Below, in pieces: positions 1 to 8,267 of a stretch of 64,000 nt of DNA. The stretch covers positions 25,726 through 89,725 of the forward strand of contig MWCD01000008.1 in NCBI GenBank assembly GCA_002069885.1. The letters are read 5' to 3'. Every line of letters begins with the position of its first letter. Position 1 is the first letter of the stretch. The position numbers and the translations under genes are program-made. The notes below the pieces were generated by a model. It was given only the letters and a program-made list of their open reading frames with translations. It did not search any database and was not told the origin of the DNA. The DNA comes from a bacterium ADurb.Bin236 (GTDB lineage Bacteria; UBP15; UBA6099).

Positions 1-70
1 ACCTTCAGACAGAACCGCCTCAATGTCCGTGAAATAACAGTCTCCTCCCGGCTCTGCGCCGCAAATTTTC

Positions 71-99
71 TTGACTGCTGTATTTTTGTATAGCATAAT
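71..99 (+). promoter_or_regulatory. sigma-70-like promoter for the DUF6504-like gene
   Basis: A -35 TTGACT (71-76) and a -10 CATAAT (94-99) are separated by 17 bp, which would start transcription near position 106 and give a leader of about 107 nt. Seen by eye; the match to consensus is good (5/6 and 5/6). Positions 1-70 hold no gene I can support. Confidence 0.6.
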
Positions 100-132
100 T
101 GTCACAGGCGGCCGATACACTATCAAACACAG

Positions 133-156
133 CCCGGATCTTTTCACCAATCCGGG
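133..156 (+). promoter_or_regulatory. leader hairpin
   Basis: A 7-bp perfect stem (CCCGGAT, 133-139, with ATCCGGG, 150-156) around a 10-nt loop lies in the predicted 5' leader between the promoter and the start codon at 213. No T-run follows on either strand, so it does not look like an intrinsic terminator. Its role is unknown. Confidence 0.35.
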
Positions 157-212
157 TCAACAAGGCCGCCGCTCGCAGGCGCGGCTTCAACGGAGAAGGA
201 GGCTGATGCGCT

Positions 213-470
213 ATGCCGGTCGAGGATGTCGGCGAAGTGATTGATGTGCTCGCCGTGTTCAGAGACGGAAGGTTCGAGCCGAGGAAATTCAAATGGCGCG
301 GACGAGCGCATAAAATAGGCCGCGTTAACGGCCGCTGGGCCGAACACGACGGAAAATACCGCGTCTACCACTTCGCGGTAGTCTCGGATTCCGACTCGTT
401 CTACGAACTGTCTCTCCGCACGAAAAGCATGGAATGGACGCTCGACCGCTTCATGGTCGGCGAAGCTTAG
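213..470 (+). CDS. small DUF6504-like protein next to a Y-family polymerase
   Basis: An 85-residue soluble protein with no signal peptide. The core pattern (PRKFKWRGR near residues 23-31, a conserved tryptophan, the YRVYHF segment, then FYELSLRTKSMEWTLDRF towards the end) resembles the DUF6504 family, small proteins I know mainly from beside ImuB/DinB-type polymerases in Actinobacteria. The start is set by GAGAAGGAGG at 193-202, ten bases before the ATG; the alternative ATG at 206 runs into a stop. The polymerase gene follows on the same strand, but a 248-bp repeat now separates the two. A role in translesion synthesis is inferred from context only; the family call is from memory of its pattern. 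Confidence 0.6.
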   Translation: MPVEDVGEVIDVLAVFRDGRFEPRKFKWRGRAHKIGRVNGRWAEHDGKYRVYHFAVVSDSDSFYELSLRTKSMEWTLDRFMVGEA

Positions 471-507
471 TTAAGGGAATAAAAGAAAAGAAGAGAAGAG
501 AAAAGGA

Positions 508-755
508 AAGGGAAAACTTTTGAAAAAGTTTTCCCTTAAACCCTTTCAAAACTTTTCATGCCGGCGCCGAAGTCGGGGCTTCGCCTCCGCCATCGGCGCG
601 GACAGCACGAAAAGGCATTGAGAAAGGATTTTACTGAGAATACTCTTCAAAAACATTTCACAGGAGCGTCGGGACAGTGCGCGGCAGCGTCCCGGCCCGA
701 CGCTCAAGGAAAAGTTTGAAGGATTTTCAAGGAAACTTTTCAAAGTTTCCTTGAA
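508..755 (+). repeat. dispersed hairpin-ended repeat, copy A
   Basis: A 248-bp noncoding element bounded by two perfect palindromes: 14-bp arms 508-521/524-537 and 726-739/742-755, each with a 2-nt centre. Inside are two further inverted repeats: a GC-rich one around 573-602 containing the motif GGGCTTCGCCTCC, and a GAGCGTCGGG/CCCGACGCTC stem at about 664-705. The whole element aligns end to end with the reverse complement of 10934-11190. It fills the space between the DUF6504-like and polymerase genes, and its right hairpin ends only four bases before the polymerase ribosome-binding site. The left hairpin could also terminate transcription from upstream. Confidence 0.85.
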
Positions 756-774
756 CCGCCGGAGGCCCGTTTTC

Positions 775-2106
775 ATGGCGCATGGAGCAAAGACATTCGG
801 GAGGCGCGCGCCGTTTTTGTCCGGCGCGCCGGTTGGCGGGGCGTTCGACTACGGCGGCAGAGTTGTGGCGCTTATCGACATGAACGCGTTTTTCGCGCAG
901 GTCGAGCAAATATGCAATCCGTCGCTGAAAGGCAAAGCCGTGCTTGTGGGCGGCAACCCGAAGAAGCGCACCATAGTCGCCGCCGCGTCCTATGAAGCGA
1001 AGAACAAAGGCGTAAAGTCCGGCATGTCGTACTACGAGGCTCTGCGGCTGTGCCCCGAAGCCGTCATCGTCGAGGGCAACACCTCCAAGTATCTGGACTA
1101 CTGTTACCGCATAGTGGCGATATTCAGGGAGTTCACCGATCTGGTTGAAGCGTTCTCGATAGACGAGGCGTTTTTGGATTTGACGCATGTGAGGAATCTG
1201 TTCGGGGAGCCGGAAGACGTTTGCCGGAGGATAAAAGACAGGCTGTACGAGGAGTTGGAGTTGAAATGCTCGGTGGGAATCGGGCCGAACAAGCTGGTGG
1301 CGAAGATGTCGGCGGACTGGCACAAGCCGGACGGGCTGACCCGAGTCTGGCCGGAGGAACTGCCGCATATACTCTGGACGCTGCCCGTCGAAGAACTGGT
1401 CGGCGTGGGCCGCAGGATGAAGCGCCGCCTCAACTCTCTGGGGATTGAAACCATCGGCAACCTCGCCGACTATCCGCAGGATTTGCTGAAACGCAAATTC
1501 GGAGTCTACGGAGAGCTTCTTCATCAGTGGGCGAATGGGGTGGACGACTCCGAGGTTGATCCCGGCGTGTTCATGACCGTCAAGTCGATGGGCCACAGCT
1601 ACACGCTGCCGTACGACACCGACGACGAGGAGACGGCGCGGCAGTTCCTGTTCTGGCTGTCCGACAGGGTGGCGCGGAGGCTGCGGAGCGACGGATACCG
1701 GGGCCGAACCGTAACCCTTACGGTGCGCAACAGCGACATGTTTTGTTTCACCCGGTCGCGCACGCTGCCGGCGGCCACCGCGTCTTCGCACAAGATAAGG
1801 GACGCGGCGGTAGAACTGTTCCGAGCAAACGTGCCGCCGGGCGTCAAAGTCCGCCTACTCGGCGTCGGCATGTCCAACCTAGAAACCGCGGACCGGCAGC
1901 GCGAACTGTCCATCGACTCCGAATCGGCTTGGGACCGCGTCTTCGAGGCCGTCGACTGCGTAAAAAACAGATACGGCGACTCGGCTATAACATTCGCCTC
2001 GCTTGTAGACCGGCCCAAACGGATGGTCCAACCCAAAATTGGAATGTTCCTCACCAACCGCGAAAAAGGCTGCCCCGACTCCCCCCTAATCCCTTTCGCT
2101 GACTGA
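775..2106 (+). CDS. dinB: Y-family DNA polymerase (Pol IV-like)
   Basis: Translesion DNA polymerase of the DinB/ImuB group, 443 residues. The palm begins with the metal-binding motif VALIDMNAFFAQVEQ and has the catalytic SIDEAFLDL motif with its Asp-Glu pair. The helix-hairpin-helix thumb region (VGVGRRMKRRLNSLGI) and the little-finger domain follow. A segment QRELSID near the C-terminus may be a sliding-clamp-binding motif. CCGGAGG at 759-765 lies nine bases before the ATG at 775. A longer TTG-started version from 751 would begin inside the terminal hairpin of the repeat, so I prefer 775. The intact acidic residues suggest an active polymerase (DinB) rather than inactive ImuB. No lexA-type site was recognised upstream. 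Confidence 0.93.
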   Translation: MAHGAKTFGRRAPFLSGAPVGGAFDYGGRVVALIDMNAFFAQVEQICNPSLKGKAVLVGGNPKKRTIVAAASYEAKNKGVKSGMSYYEALRLCPEAVIVEGNTSKYLDYCYRIVAIFREFTDLVEAFSIDEAFLDLTHVRNLFGEPEDVCRRIKDRLYEELELKCSVGIGPNKLVAKMSADWHKPDGLTRVWPEELPHILWTLPVEELVGVGRRMKRRLNSLGIETIGNLADYPQDLLKRKFGVYGELLHQWANGVDDSEVDPGVFMTVKSMGHSYTLPYDTDDEETARQFLFWLSDRVARRLRSDGYRGRTVTLTVRNSDMFCFTRSRTLPAATASSHKIRDAAVELFRANVPPGVKVRLLGVGMSNLETADRQRELSIDSESAWDRVFEAVDCVKNRYGDSAITFASLVDRPKRMVQPKIGMFLTNREKGCPDSPLIPFAD

Positions 2107-2210
2107 ACGCCCGCCTCCGCTCGGCGAATGTATGGCCAATATGAACAATCGCCCCTGTTCGTCGGTTCTACCGGCGAATCCGGGATCTAACTTACCGCTT
2201 CCCGGCGGGG

Positions 2211-2972
2211 CTATTGAGAGAGAGCAAAGTAAACGATGTTCACAGCCATGCGAAAAGCCTGTTCCTGAACTTCGGGGGGATCGTTGTGGATGGACGGAGC
2301 TTCGAGGCCGTCGCCGATGTCGGTGTTGATATCAGCGAAGAACACCATTCTGTCGCCCAAGAAGAGCGCGTAGCCGCGAGGCGGGCCGCCGTCGTGCTCG
2401 TGAATTTTAGGCAGCCCGGACGAGAACCTGTAAGGGGCCTGATAAATCGGATGGCTGAACGGCAACTCAACATAGTCCTGTCCGGGCAGGACTTTTTTCA
2501 ACTCGCGGCGAAGGGACGAGGCCATGCCGTAATCGTCGCTGGCCCACAGGAATCCGCCGCGCTCGAAATACGCGCGCAGCCGGGCGACCTCTTCTGGAGC
2601 GAAGGACACGTTGCCGTGTCCGGACATGAATATGACCGGATATGAGAATAGGTCGTCGTCAGCGAGCCGAACAACTTTGCGCTCTGCGCCGGGGAAAACG
2701 CCGAATTCGCGGGCGAGCCGTTCCTGAAGTCTCGGCATGGACGTGCGGTTGTCGTACCAGTCTCCGCCGCCGCCATATCTCAATTGAGCAATATAAAACT
2801 TGTCTCCCGTGTCTGACGCTTTGACGGCCGTAGGCGCGGCGCGGAGCGCGGCGGCTGCGAGGGCAACGGCGAGCGCGGCGGCGAGAATAAACCCGCAAAA
2901 ATATTTTGAAACGGCTTTCGCCTTCGGCGATTTCGGCCTCAAACCAAGCCTCCTCTTCTTCTCGCCACCCAT
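2211..2972 (-). CDS. exported DUF4159 protein
   Basis: 253 residues with a lysine/arginine-rich N-terminus and one long hydrophobic segment (about residues 24-46) that is a signal peptide or anchor. The rest matches the DUF4159 pattern: FYIAQLRYGGGGDW, a YPVIFMSGHG segment, FERGGFLWASDDYG, and LPFSHPIY. DUF4159 is usually described as a glutamine-amidotransferase-like fold of unknown activity and often sits with MoxR, DUF58 and BatA-type genes. Here it follows and overlaps by 34 bases the von Willebrand-domain gene, so the two are probably translated together. No MoxR ATPase or DUF58 gene is in the window. Function unknown, probably envelope-associated. Confidence 0.85.
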   Translation of the reverse strand: MGGEKKRRLGLRPKSPKAKAVSKYFCGFILAAALAVALAAAALRAAPTAVKASDTGDKFYIAQLRYGGGGDWYDNRTSMPRLQERLAREFGVFPGAERKVVRLADDDLFSYPVIFMSGHGNVSFAPEEVARLRAYFERGGFLWASDDYGMASSLRRELKKVLPGQDYVELPFSHPIYQAPYRFSSGLPKIHEHDGGPPRGYALFLGDRMVFFADINTDIGDGLEAPSIHNDPPEVQEQAFRMAVNIVYFALSQ

Positions 2973-5089
2973 TCCGCCGTCAGCAACGCGGCAACAAGCG
3001 CGAAAAGCGCGGGCATGCTCCAGAGGGATTTTTTCACGGAGGCGCGTTCGCGGGCGGCCCCTTTTTTGACGGCGGCGGCGACGTTTCCGGCATCCGCCTC
3101 GGCAAAATAGGTTCCGCCGTTGAGTTCGGCCATGCGTTTCATGAAGGCTTCGTCCGCGCCGGGATTCCTGAACTCCGAAGGAGAGGCGTGGACCGCCGCC
3201 GGGCGAGGCTCTGACGCTCCGCCGGACGCCAAGGCAGTAAAATAGTGAACGCCCGCCCGACCCGGCACGAACTCTGCTGAAAACGCGCCTGCGTGGCCTT
3301 CCAGCGGCTTCATCGGGATTTCAACCGCAGGCTCTCCGGGAGCCGTCGCGGAGAGAACTGGAGTTTCGCCTTCCGCAAGCGCGTCAGGTTCGACATGCGC
3401 GGTGGCGGAGAGCATCGCGCCGAGCGTGGCTTCGCGGGCCGACATGAAGAGCCTGACCGGAGCCGGGTTTTCAGTTTCCAGCATCATCGTCAGCGCGTTC
3501 GACATCAGTCTGTCATAAGCGGCGGACTCTTTTTCGCGTTCGCGGAACTTCCATCTCCAGAGGCCGTCGAAAGCGAACAGCAGGACGCGGCCCCTGCCCC
3601 ACCGCGCGTCCATAATCATCGGACACCGCCTCGCGCCGCAGTTGAGCCACGGGTGTTCGGCGTGTACGGAAGCGCCCTGCGGCGGCTCCGCGCGGCTGAA
3701 CGTCTGCGCGAACGGCAGCGTTTTCCATATCAGCCGGTTGTCCGCCTCAGATTCGGCCAGCCGCAACAGCGGGCCGGAAAGCCCGGTCGGCGTCGGGGTT
3801 GCTTCAAAACCAGCGGCGTCTCCGGCTGACGAGCCGGGAGCGAGAGGAGACGACTTCCAGCGTCCGCCGGCTCCCGCAAGCGAGTTGCGCCCGCCGAGAA
3901 CTATCAGCCGCCCGCCTCTTTCGGCGTATTCGGCCAAGGCGTCTCTCTCCGCGGGTTTCATCCACGGAGCCGCCGCTCCGGCGACAACAAGGTTGTACTC
4001 GGAGAGCGCCCGCGCGGACGCCGCAGTCCTTCTCAGTTCCGCGCCCTTGAACGTCCCCGCAGGGCCGATCAGCAACACATCCGCCTCCGTCTCCTCCAGC
4101 CCGGACAAGAAAGCTCCGAGGAACTTGCTCTCCCATCGCGGAGCGTCTATATACAGCAGCCTGCGGCGCGCCGAGGCCACATCGACGAAAGCGGAGCGGG
4201 AATCGTCCTCCGGCGCGGGATCTGGCGCGGCGGCCATTATTTTTACCGTCATCGCCCGAAGCCCTGATTCGGACGGCTTGTGACTAAGAGTGAAAGGGAG
4301 CCTCGCGTCGCCGCCGCCCGAAGGAGCTTTGACAGTCGCCGCCGCCGCCCGCGCCCCGCCGTCATGCAACTCGACGTCGAAGGTCTCGCCCCCCGACGAG
4401 TTTGTCACATGCACGAAGCCGCGCGCTTCGAACTCCTCCCCCTCGAAACCGTATTCGGGCATCGAAAGCTCCGAGACGCCCGCGTTGAACGAAGGGAACG
4501 GCGCCCCGAAACCGACAATGTGCGCGCGCGGGCCGCCGAGCGCCGGCGGCCTCGCCCCGGAGGTGTCCCTCCCGTCAGTCAATATGATTATGTCCGTGAA
4601 CGGGATGTCGGAAACCTTTGCTATTTCATCCGGCGCTGCGGCTATGAAAGACTCGGGGCCGACGGGTCTGAGCGCCCGCGCGTCCTCCGCCGACGCAAGC
4701 GGCCTGACAGCGTCAGAGGCGATGAAAAACGAAGTCGTTTTGCCGCCCAGCGCGCGCGCGATTTCCTCCGCAGCTCCGAGCGCCCGCGCCCACCGCTCTT
4801 CAGCGCCGCCGTCCTTCGACATCATGCTCTGCGAAGAGTCAACTACTATCGCCGCGCGCGGGGAAACTTCCCTTTCGACGTCGAACTTGACGACCGGGCC
4901 TGCCGACAGGAATACCGCCAGCGCCAGCGCGGCTCCGCGCAACGCGGCGGGCAGCCATGCAGGCTGAAACTCGGCGGCTTTCAGACTGCGGTAATATCTC
5001 CAAACGGCAAACGCGCACAACGCCGCAGCCGGCCCCGCGATCCACAACGGCATCCCTTGAAAGCTGATTTCGAATCCGCCCGGCAGCAT
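2939..5089 (-). CDS. membrane protein with von Willebrand A and GATase-like domains
   Basis: 716 residues. Two N-terminal membrane segments (about residues 12-30 and 46-64) are followed by a von Willebrand A domain with the metal-site motif DSSQSMM and a later TDGRDT. A GATase-like region has the segments YNLVVAGAAAPW and GGRLIVLGGRNS, followed by beta-rich domains and a final C-terminal membrane helix. This is the BatA-like/putative glutamine amidotransferase architecture found in PVC bacteria and relatives. Most of the protein should face the periplasm. It is the first gene of a pair with the DUF4159 gene. Family recognition is firm; the biochemical role is not known. Confidence 0.85.
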   Translation of the reverse strand: MLPGGFEISFQGMPLWIAGPAAALCAFAVWRYYRSLKAAEFQPAWLPAALRGAALALAVFLSAGPVVKFDVEREVSPRAAIVVDSSQSMMSKDGGAEERWARALGAAEEIARALGGKTTSFFIASDAVRPLASAEDARALRPVGPESFIAAAPDEIAKVSDIPFTDIIILTDGRDTSGARPPALGGPRAHIVGFGAPFPSFNAGVSELSMPEYGFEGEEFEARGFVHVTNSSGGETFDVELHDGGARAAAATVKAPSGGGDARLPFTLSHKPSESGLRAMTVKIMAAAPDPAPEDDSRSAFVDVASARRRLLYIDAPRWESKFLGAFLSGLEETEADVLLIGPAGTFKGAELRRTAASARALSEYNLVVAGAAAPWMKPAERDALAEYAERGGRLIVLGGRNSLAGAGGRWKSSPLAPGSSAGDAAGFEATPTPTGLSGPLLRLAESEADNRLIWKTLPFAQTFSRAEPPQGASVHAEHPWLNCGARRCPMIMDARWGRGRVLLFAFDGLWRWKFREREKESAAYDRLMSNALTMMLETENPAPVRLFMSAREATLGAMLSATAHVEPDALAEGETPVLSATAPGEPAVEIPMKPLEGHAGAFSAEFVPGRAGVHYFTALASGGASEPRPAAVHASPSEFRNPGADEAFMKRMAELNGGTYFAEADAGNVAAAVKKGAARERASVKKSLWSMPALFALVAALLTAEWVARRRGGLV

Positions 5090-5103
5090 ATCTAGTCAAT
5101 CCT

Positions 5104-5127
5104 GATTCGCCTTTGTCGAGGCGAATC
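5104..5127. other. intergenic hairpin upstream of the VWA gene
   Basis: A 9-bp perfect inverted repeat (GATTCGCCT at 5104-5112, AGGCGAATC at 5119-5127) with a 6-nt loop, 15 bases upstream of the VWA gene start on the minus strand. No T-run follows, so it may affect translation, RNA processing or protein binding rather than termination. Confidence 0.4.
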
Positions 5128-5240
5128 CCCGGCGCTAATTAACTGCTCTGGAATCTTAGCCTGTATTTTTCTCGTGAAAAATCCGGGCTGGTTGAAATTT
5201 CGGCCTATAAAGAATTCCCTCTACCGCGGGAATGACGGCG

Positions 5241-5906
5241 TCAGATTTTAAAATCGGCAGGCCCAAGTTTCGCGTCTATCTCGATTTCGCTCCAAGTCTT
5301 TTTCTCGAAGATTGCGCCGCCCTTGCGCCGCTCGTACTGGAGCAGAACCGATTCCTTTTTGTCCACCCATAGAGTCATCTTGTCGAATTCCGGGTTCTTG
5401 AGTCCGGAGAATTCAATTTTCCACGCGTCCCGGCCGGCAACTTTTTCCGCGCCTGCCATTTTCGAGGCAACTCCGCCGACCTCGTCCTTTATCTCCATAA
5501 CATCCGATTTCCAGTCGCTTTTGAAAAAGCCCGCCAACCTCGGATCGTCCTTGCCCACCCATATCGCCGGGATGATGCCCTGCTTGGCGCGCACGTGGCT
5601 CTTCTTCACTTTTCCATTGTAAACCACCTTCGAGCCTTTATCGTCTCCGTCCACAACGTCCAGCCTCATCACGTCGGGCGCGATATACCAGTACATACAT
5701 TTTCGGCTCTCCGTGCGGGCTTTGCTTTTGCCCGATTCGGGATGTGTTTTCAGATAGTCGAACGTTAGCTTGTATTGTTTCAAAGTGTCGGCGCGTTTCA
5801 CCAACGCGTCAAACACTTCGGACGCCGTCGGGTCCGCGAAAGAAGCCGACGCGGCAAAGACGGCGGATACCGCGGCTAACAAGAGAACAGCAGACAGTTT
5901 TTTCAC
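5241..5906 (-). CDS. LolA-like periplasmic protein
   Basis: A secreted protein of 221 residues: the N-terminus is a typical Sec signal peptide (KK, a hydrophobic stretch, then SASFADP). The mature part has the layout of the LolA/LppX half-barrel superfamily: an initial helix, then alternating strands such as YWYIAPDVMRLDVV, KVVYNGKVKK and DKMTLWVDKKESVLLQYE. These proteins carry hydrophobic or lipid ligands across the periplasm; whether this one moves lipoproteins is not shown. The GTG at 5906 is preferred as start because AAAGGAG lies six bases upstream; a TTG two codons earlier would touch that site. It precedes the VWA gene on the same strand by about 150 bases. Confidence 0.7.
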   Translation of the reverse strand: MKKLSAVLLLAAVSAVFAASASFADPTASEVFDALVKRADTLKQYKLTFDYLKTHPESGKSKARTESRKCMYWYIAPDVMRLDVVDGDDKGSKVVYNGKVKKSHVRAKQGIIPAIWVGKDDPRLAGFFKSDWKSDVMEIKDEVGGVASKMAGAEKVAGRDAWKIEFSGLKNPEFDKMTLWVDKKESVLLQYERRKGGAIFEKKTWSEIEIDAKLGPADFKI

Positions 5907-5949
5907 AGACAACTCCTTTCGCGGCGTGGCCGCGTAAAATTTTCCGCCC

Positions 5950-6840
5950 TCATTTGGTTGAGGACGGCTTTGACGCCGGCTTCATCTCCGGCGCGGTGGT
6001 TTTGAACTCCTCTAACCGGGGCAACGCCAGAAGGTAATGCGAAGCGGAGCCGGACGCGGTTTCAATCTTCATGACGGCCTTGAAAGAAACCAGTTCGCCG
6101 TCCGCCGGGACGGAGGCTAAGCCTGCGCGCTCCGGAACCGGGCCTCGCGCGCGCATGCAGTTGCCCAATAGGTCCTCGATAGCCCACTCCCCTTCGAGCG
6201 CGGGAGCGTCTGAACCGCATCCCGCAGAGTCAGCCCGGTAATTTCCTGCAGCAAAAAACTCCATGCCGAAAAACAGAGCCGGGTTCTGAAGCAACTCTCC
6301 GGGCGAGAAGGATTGAGAAGCGTCGCGCTCCCTCTCGATTTCGAGCATTCTCTGCTCCGCGGCCTCCTTTCGTTCCTTCTGCGTTTCTTTGGGATCCTTG
6401 CGAGGCTGTTGCGCGGATTGTTGCCGCTGCGCCCCCGCCTTCGCCGGGTCGCGGGCCGGAAACAACATCGGCCTGTTCCTGACCATCGAGACGATGCCCT
6501 CTGCGGCCACCGTCCTGCCGACTCCAACTTTCGTCGCCGGATCACAACCCTGCGGCGGCTCGACCCTGACCCACACGCAATTCCTTCCCTCTCCCTGCAA
6601 CATCCAGTCCCGCGCGTCCATCCTCCCGACGCACGCTCCGTCGCCGCCCATGAACATCCCGACCGCCACGACCGTCTTGCCCGCGTAGTCCGCTGGAGAA
6701 TCTATGAGTTGTTTGACCGTCACGATTGTTCTGGATTCCTGTTCCTGCTCCGCGCCCCGAGTAGCCGCGCTGGCAAAAATCAAGCATAACGCCGCCGCCA
6801 ACGCCGCCGCGCGCAATTCCATTCCATATTTTATTTTCAT
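5950..6840 (-). CDS. exported protein with two OB-like halves
   Basis: 296 residues from the ATG at 6840, which has AGGGAG nine bases upstream; a longer start at 6870 has no such site. A signal peptide (about residues 1-30, ending near TRGAEQ) is followed by two similar regions. The first includes IVTVKQLIDSPADYAGKTV and WMLQGEGRNCVWVRVE; the second SFSPGELLQNPALFFGMEF and WAIEDLLGNCMRARG. Each half looks like a small beta-barrel of the OB type seen in periplasmic proteins. They are joined by a charged, glutamine- and lysine-rich linker (about residues 140-185). Last gene before the LolA-like one, same strand, 43 bases away. Function not recognised; the OB suggestion is an inference from strand pattern. 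Confidence 0.65.
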   Translation of the reverse strand: MKIKYGMELRAAALAAALCLIFASAATRGAEQEQESRTIVTVKQLIDSPADYAGKTVVAVGMFMGGDGACVGRMDARDWMLQGEGRNCVWVRVEPPQGCDPATKVGVGRTVAAEGIVSMVRNRPMLFPARDPAKAGAQRQQSAQQPRKDPKETQKERKEAAEQRMLEIERERDASQSFSPGELLQNPALFFGMEFFAAGNYRADSAGCGSDAPALEGEWAIEDLLGNCMRARGPVPERAGLASVPADGELVSFKAVMKIETASGSASHYLLALPRLEEFKTTAPEMKPASKPSSTK

Positions 6841-7158
6841 AATCCCATGCTCCCTGTCTGTTAGGCCCATGTCCGCTCCTGCAATAAATCTTCAGCCAAT
6901 AATGCCTTCCCCGGAGCCGCGCTTACACCCCGCCGCTCCGCCGCGTTCCGCCGTTGCGCAGAATTTCGCGTCAGACCCGGATTTCCAAAAAATCCGATTT
7001 ACATCATTTTAACGGATACACGCGCCCCTCTTCAACCCGAAAAAAAACGACCCGCTCCTTTTCCTCCGCTCGCCTTTGCTCTCAGCGCCGGGAATTGGAT
7101 TTTCAATTCGGATTCTGGTAAACTGACGGCGAAAAAAAAGCGCGGAGGAAGTTGCGAC
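6841..7158. other. 318-bp divergent intergenic region
   Basis: Lies between divergently transcribed genes and holds no convincing gene. The only plus-strand promoter candidate is weak: TTGGAT (7095-7100), 18 bp, TAAACT (7119-7124). A good ribosome-binding site (GCGGAGG) precedes the hydrolase gene. Nothing else stands out. Confidence 0.4.
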
Positions 7159-8181
7159 ATGAAGACATCTAGGATTGCGCTGATTTGGGCGGCGGCTCTG
7201 GCTGTGGCGGCATGGACGGCTGTGTCGCCCGCGCGGGCCGAAGACAGGATTCTTAAAATGACGTCCGCAGGGCTGGGAACCGAGATCGAAGTCGATATGG
7301 CCGAAATCCGGGCCGCTTACGAATTCGACCGGAGCGCTCCCCTCAATGTCGTCATCGAGAAGGAAGCCGAGTTCCTGCCGTCTTGCGTGAAGATAAGTTT
7401 CTCGTACGACAGCCCGAACGGGGGCAGAGTCCCGGCGTCGCTGATTATGCCCAAGCCGCATATCGGGCCGATGAACCCGGCGCGCTCGACCGTAGAAGGC
7501 GCTTTGCCCGCCGTATTCTTCATGCACTTCCACGTGTCGGACAAAAGCCTCGCGGATGTTTTCGCTCCGTGGACGGGCCACGGCATCGCCATCATGGCGA
7601 TTGACGGCGTCTACAGGGGAGACCGCGCGGAAAAGGGCAAGGACGTCCTGATGGACGACCCTGCCCTCAGCGCAAAACACATGCAGGAACAGATTCGGGA
7701 CATCCTTCGCGGCTTCGACGTTCTGGCCTCTTGGAAAGGAATCGACCCCGGCCGCCTCGGCTACATGGGCATTAGCATGGGCGCTCTCACCGGAACCGCC
7801 GCCACCTCTCTCGACCCCAGAATCAAATCCATCCTGCTCGCCGACGGCGGCGCGGACTTCTCTCTCATGTTCCGCCACTCTGATTACGGCGATATGCAGG
7901 AAATCAGAAAATACATGGAAACAAATAACATGTCTCCTGAGCAATTCGTCGACATGTTCAAGTTCGTCGATCCCGGCGTTTTCGCTCCCTTGCTCAACGA
8001 CAGAGCGGTCATGCTCATGAACGGCAAGAACGACACCACAATCAGCGTCCCGGCGATGGAGGCTCTTCACAACCTCATCGACACGCCCCGCAAAGGCGTC
8101 GTGTGGTACGACTCAGACCACATCCTTCCTCTGGACAAAGTGGTGGTGGACAGCCTGAAATGGTTTAAGAAATCGCTGTAG
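7159..8181 (+). CDS. secreted alpha/beta hydrolase, dienelactone-hydrolase-like
   Basis: 340 residues with an N-terminal signal peptide (hydrophobic core about residues 6-22, cleavage likely after PARA). The nucleophile elbow GYMGISMGALTG (GxSxG) sits near residue 210. The acid is probably the Asp in MNGKNDTTISV and the histidine that in YDSDHILPL, which gives a complete catalytic triad in the expected order. The layout resembles acetyl-xylan-esterase/dienelactone-hydrolase-type enzymes, so an ester or similar acyl bond is the likely target; the substrate is unknown. CGGAGG lies upstream of the ATG. It stands alone between divergent and separately promoted neighbours. Confidence 0.8.
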   Translation: MKTSRIALIWAAALAVAAWTAVSPARAEDRILKMTSAGLGTEIEVDMAEIRAAYEFDRSAPLNVVIEKEAEFLPSCVKISFSYDSPNGGRVPASLIMPKPHIGPMNPARSTVEGALPAVFFMHFHVSDKSLADVFAPWTGHGIAIMAIDGVYRGDRAEKGKDVLMDDPALSAKHMQEQIRDILRGFDVLASWKGIDPGRLGYMGISMGALTGTAATSLDPRIKSILLADGGADFSLMFRHSDYGDMQEIRKYMETNNMSPEQFVDMFKFVDPGVFAPLLNDRAVMLMNGKNDTTISVPAMEALHNLIDTPRKGVVWYDSDHILPLDKVVVDSLKWFKKSL

Positions 8182-8211
8182 CGAATACGCCCGCGCCCGG
8201 CGCTCCGATAA

Positions 8212-8239
8212 TTGACTTGAGCGGGGGAGCGGGTATAAT
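8212..8239 (+). promoter_or_regulatory. sigma-70-like promoter
   Basis: TTGACT (8212-8217), 16 bp, TATAAT (8234-8239), 28 bases before the start codon at 8268. One of the clearest promoters in the window; transcription should begin near 8246. AGGGGGA at about 8254-8260 is the ribosome-binding site. Confidence 0.75.
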
Positions 8240-8267
8240 CAGACCAAACCACTAGGGGGAACGCGCA

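Noticed and set aside
727..1791. A 354-codon open frame on the minus strand opposite the polymerase gene
   Set aside because: Arginine- and histidine-rich shadow of a GC-rich coding region; the plus strand has the full polymerase motifs and a good ribosome-binding site.
7009..8070. A 353-codon minus-strand frame opposite the alpha/beta hydrolase
   Set aside because: The plus-strand protein has a signal peptide and a full catalytic triad; the antisense frame has no recognisable feature.
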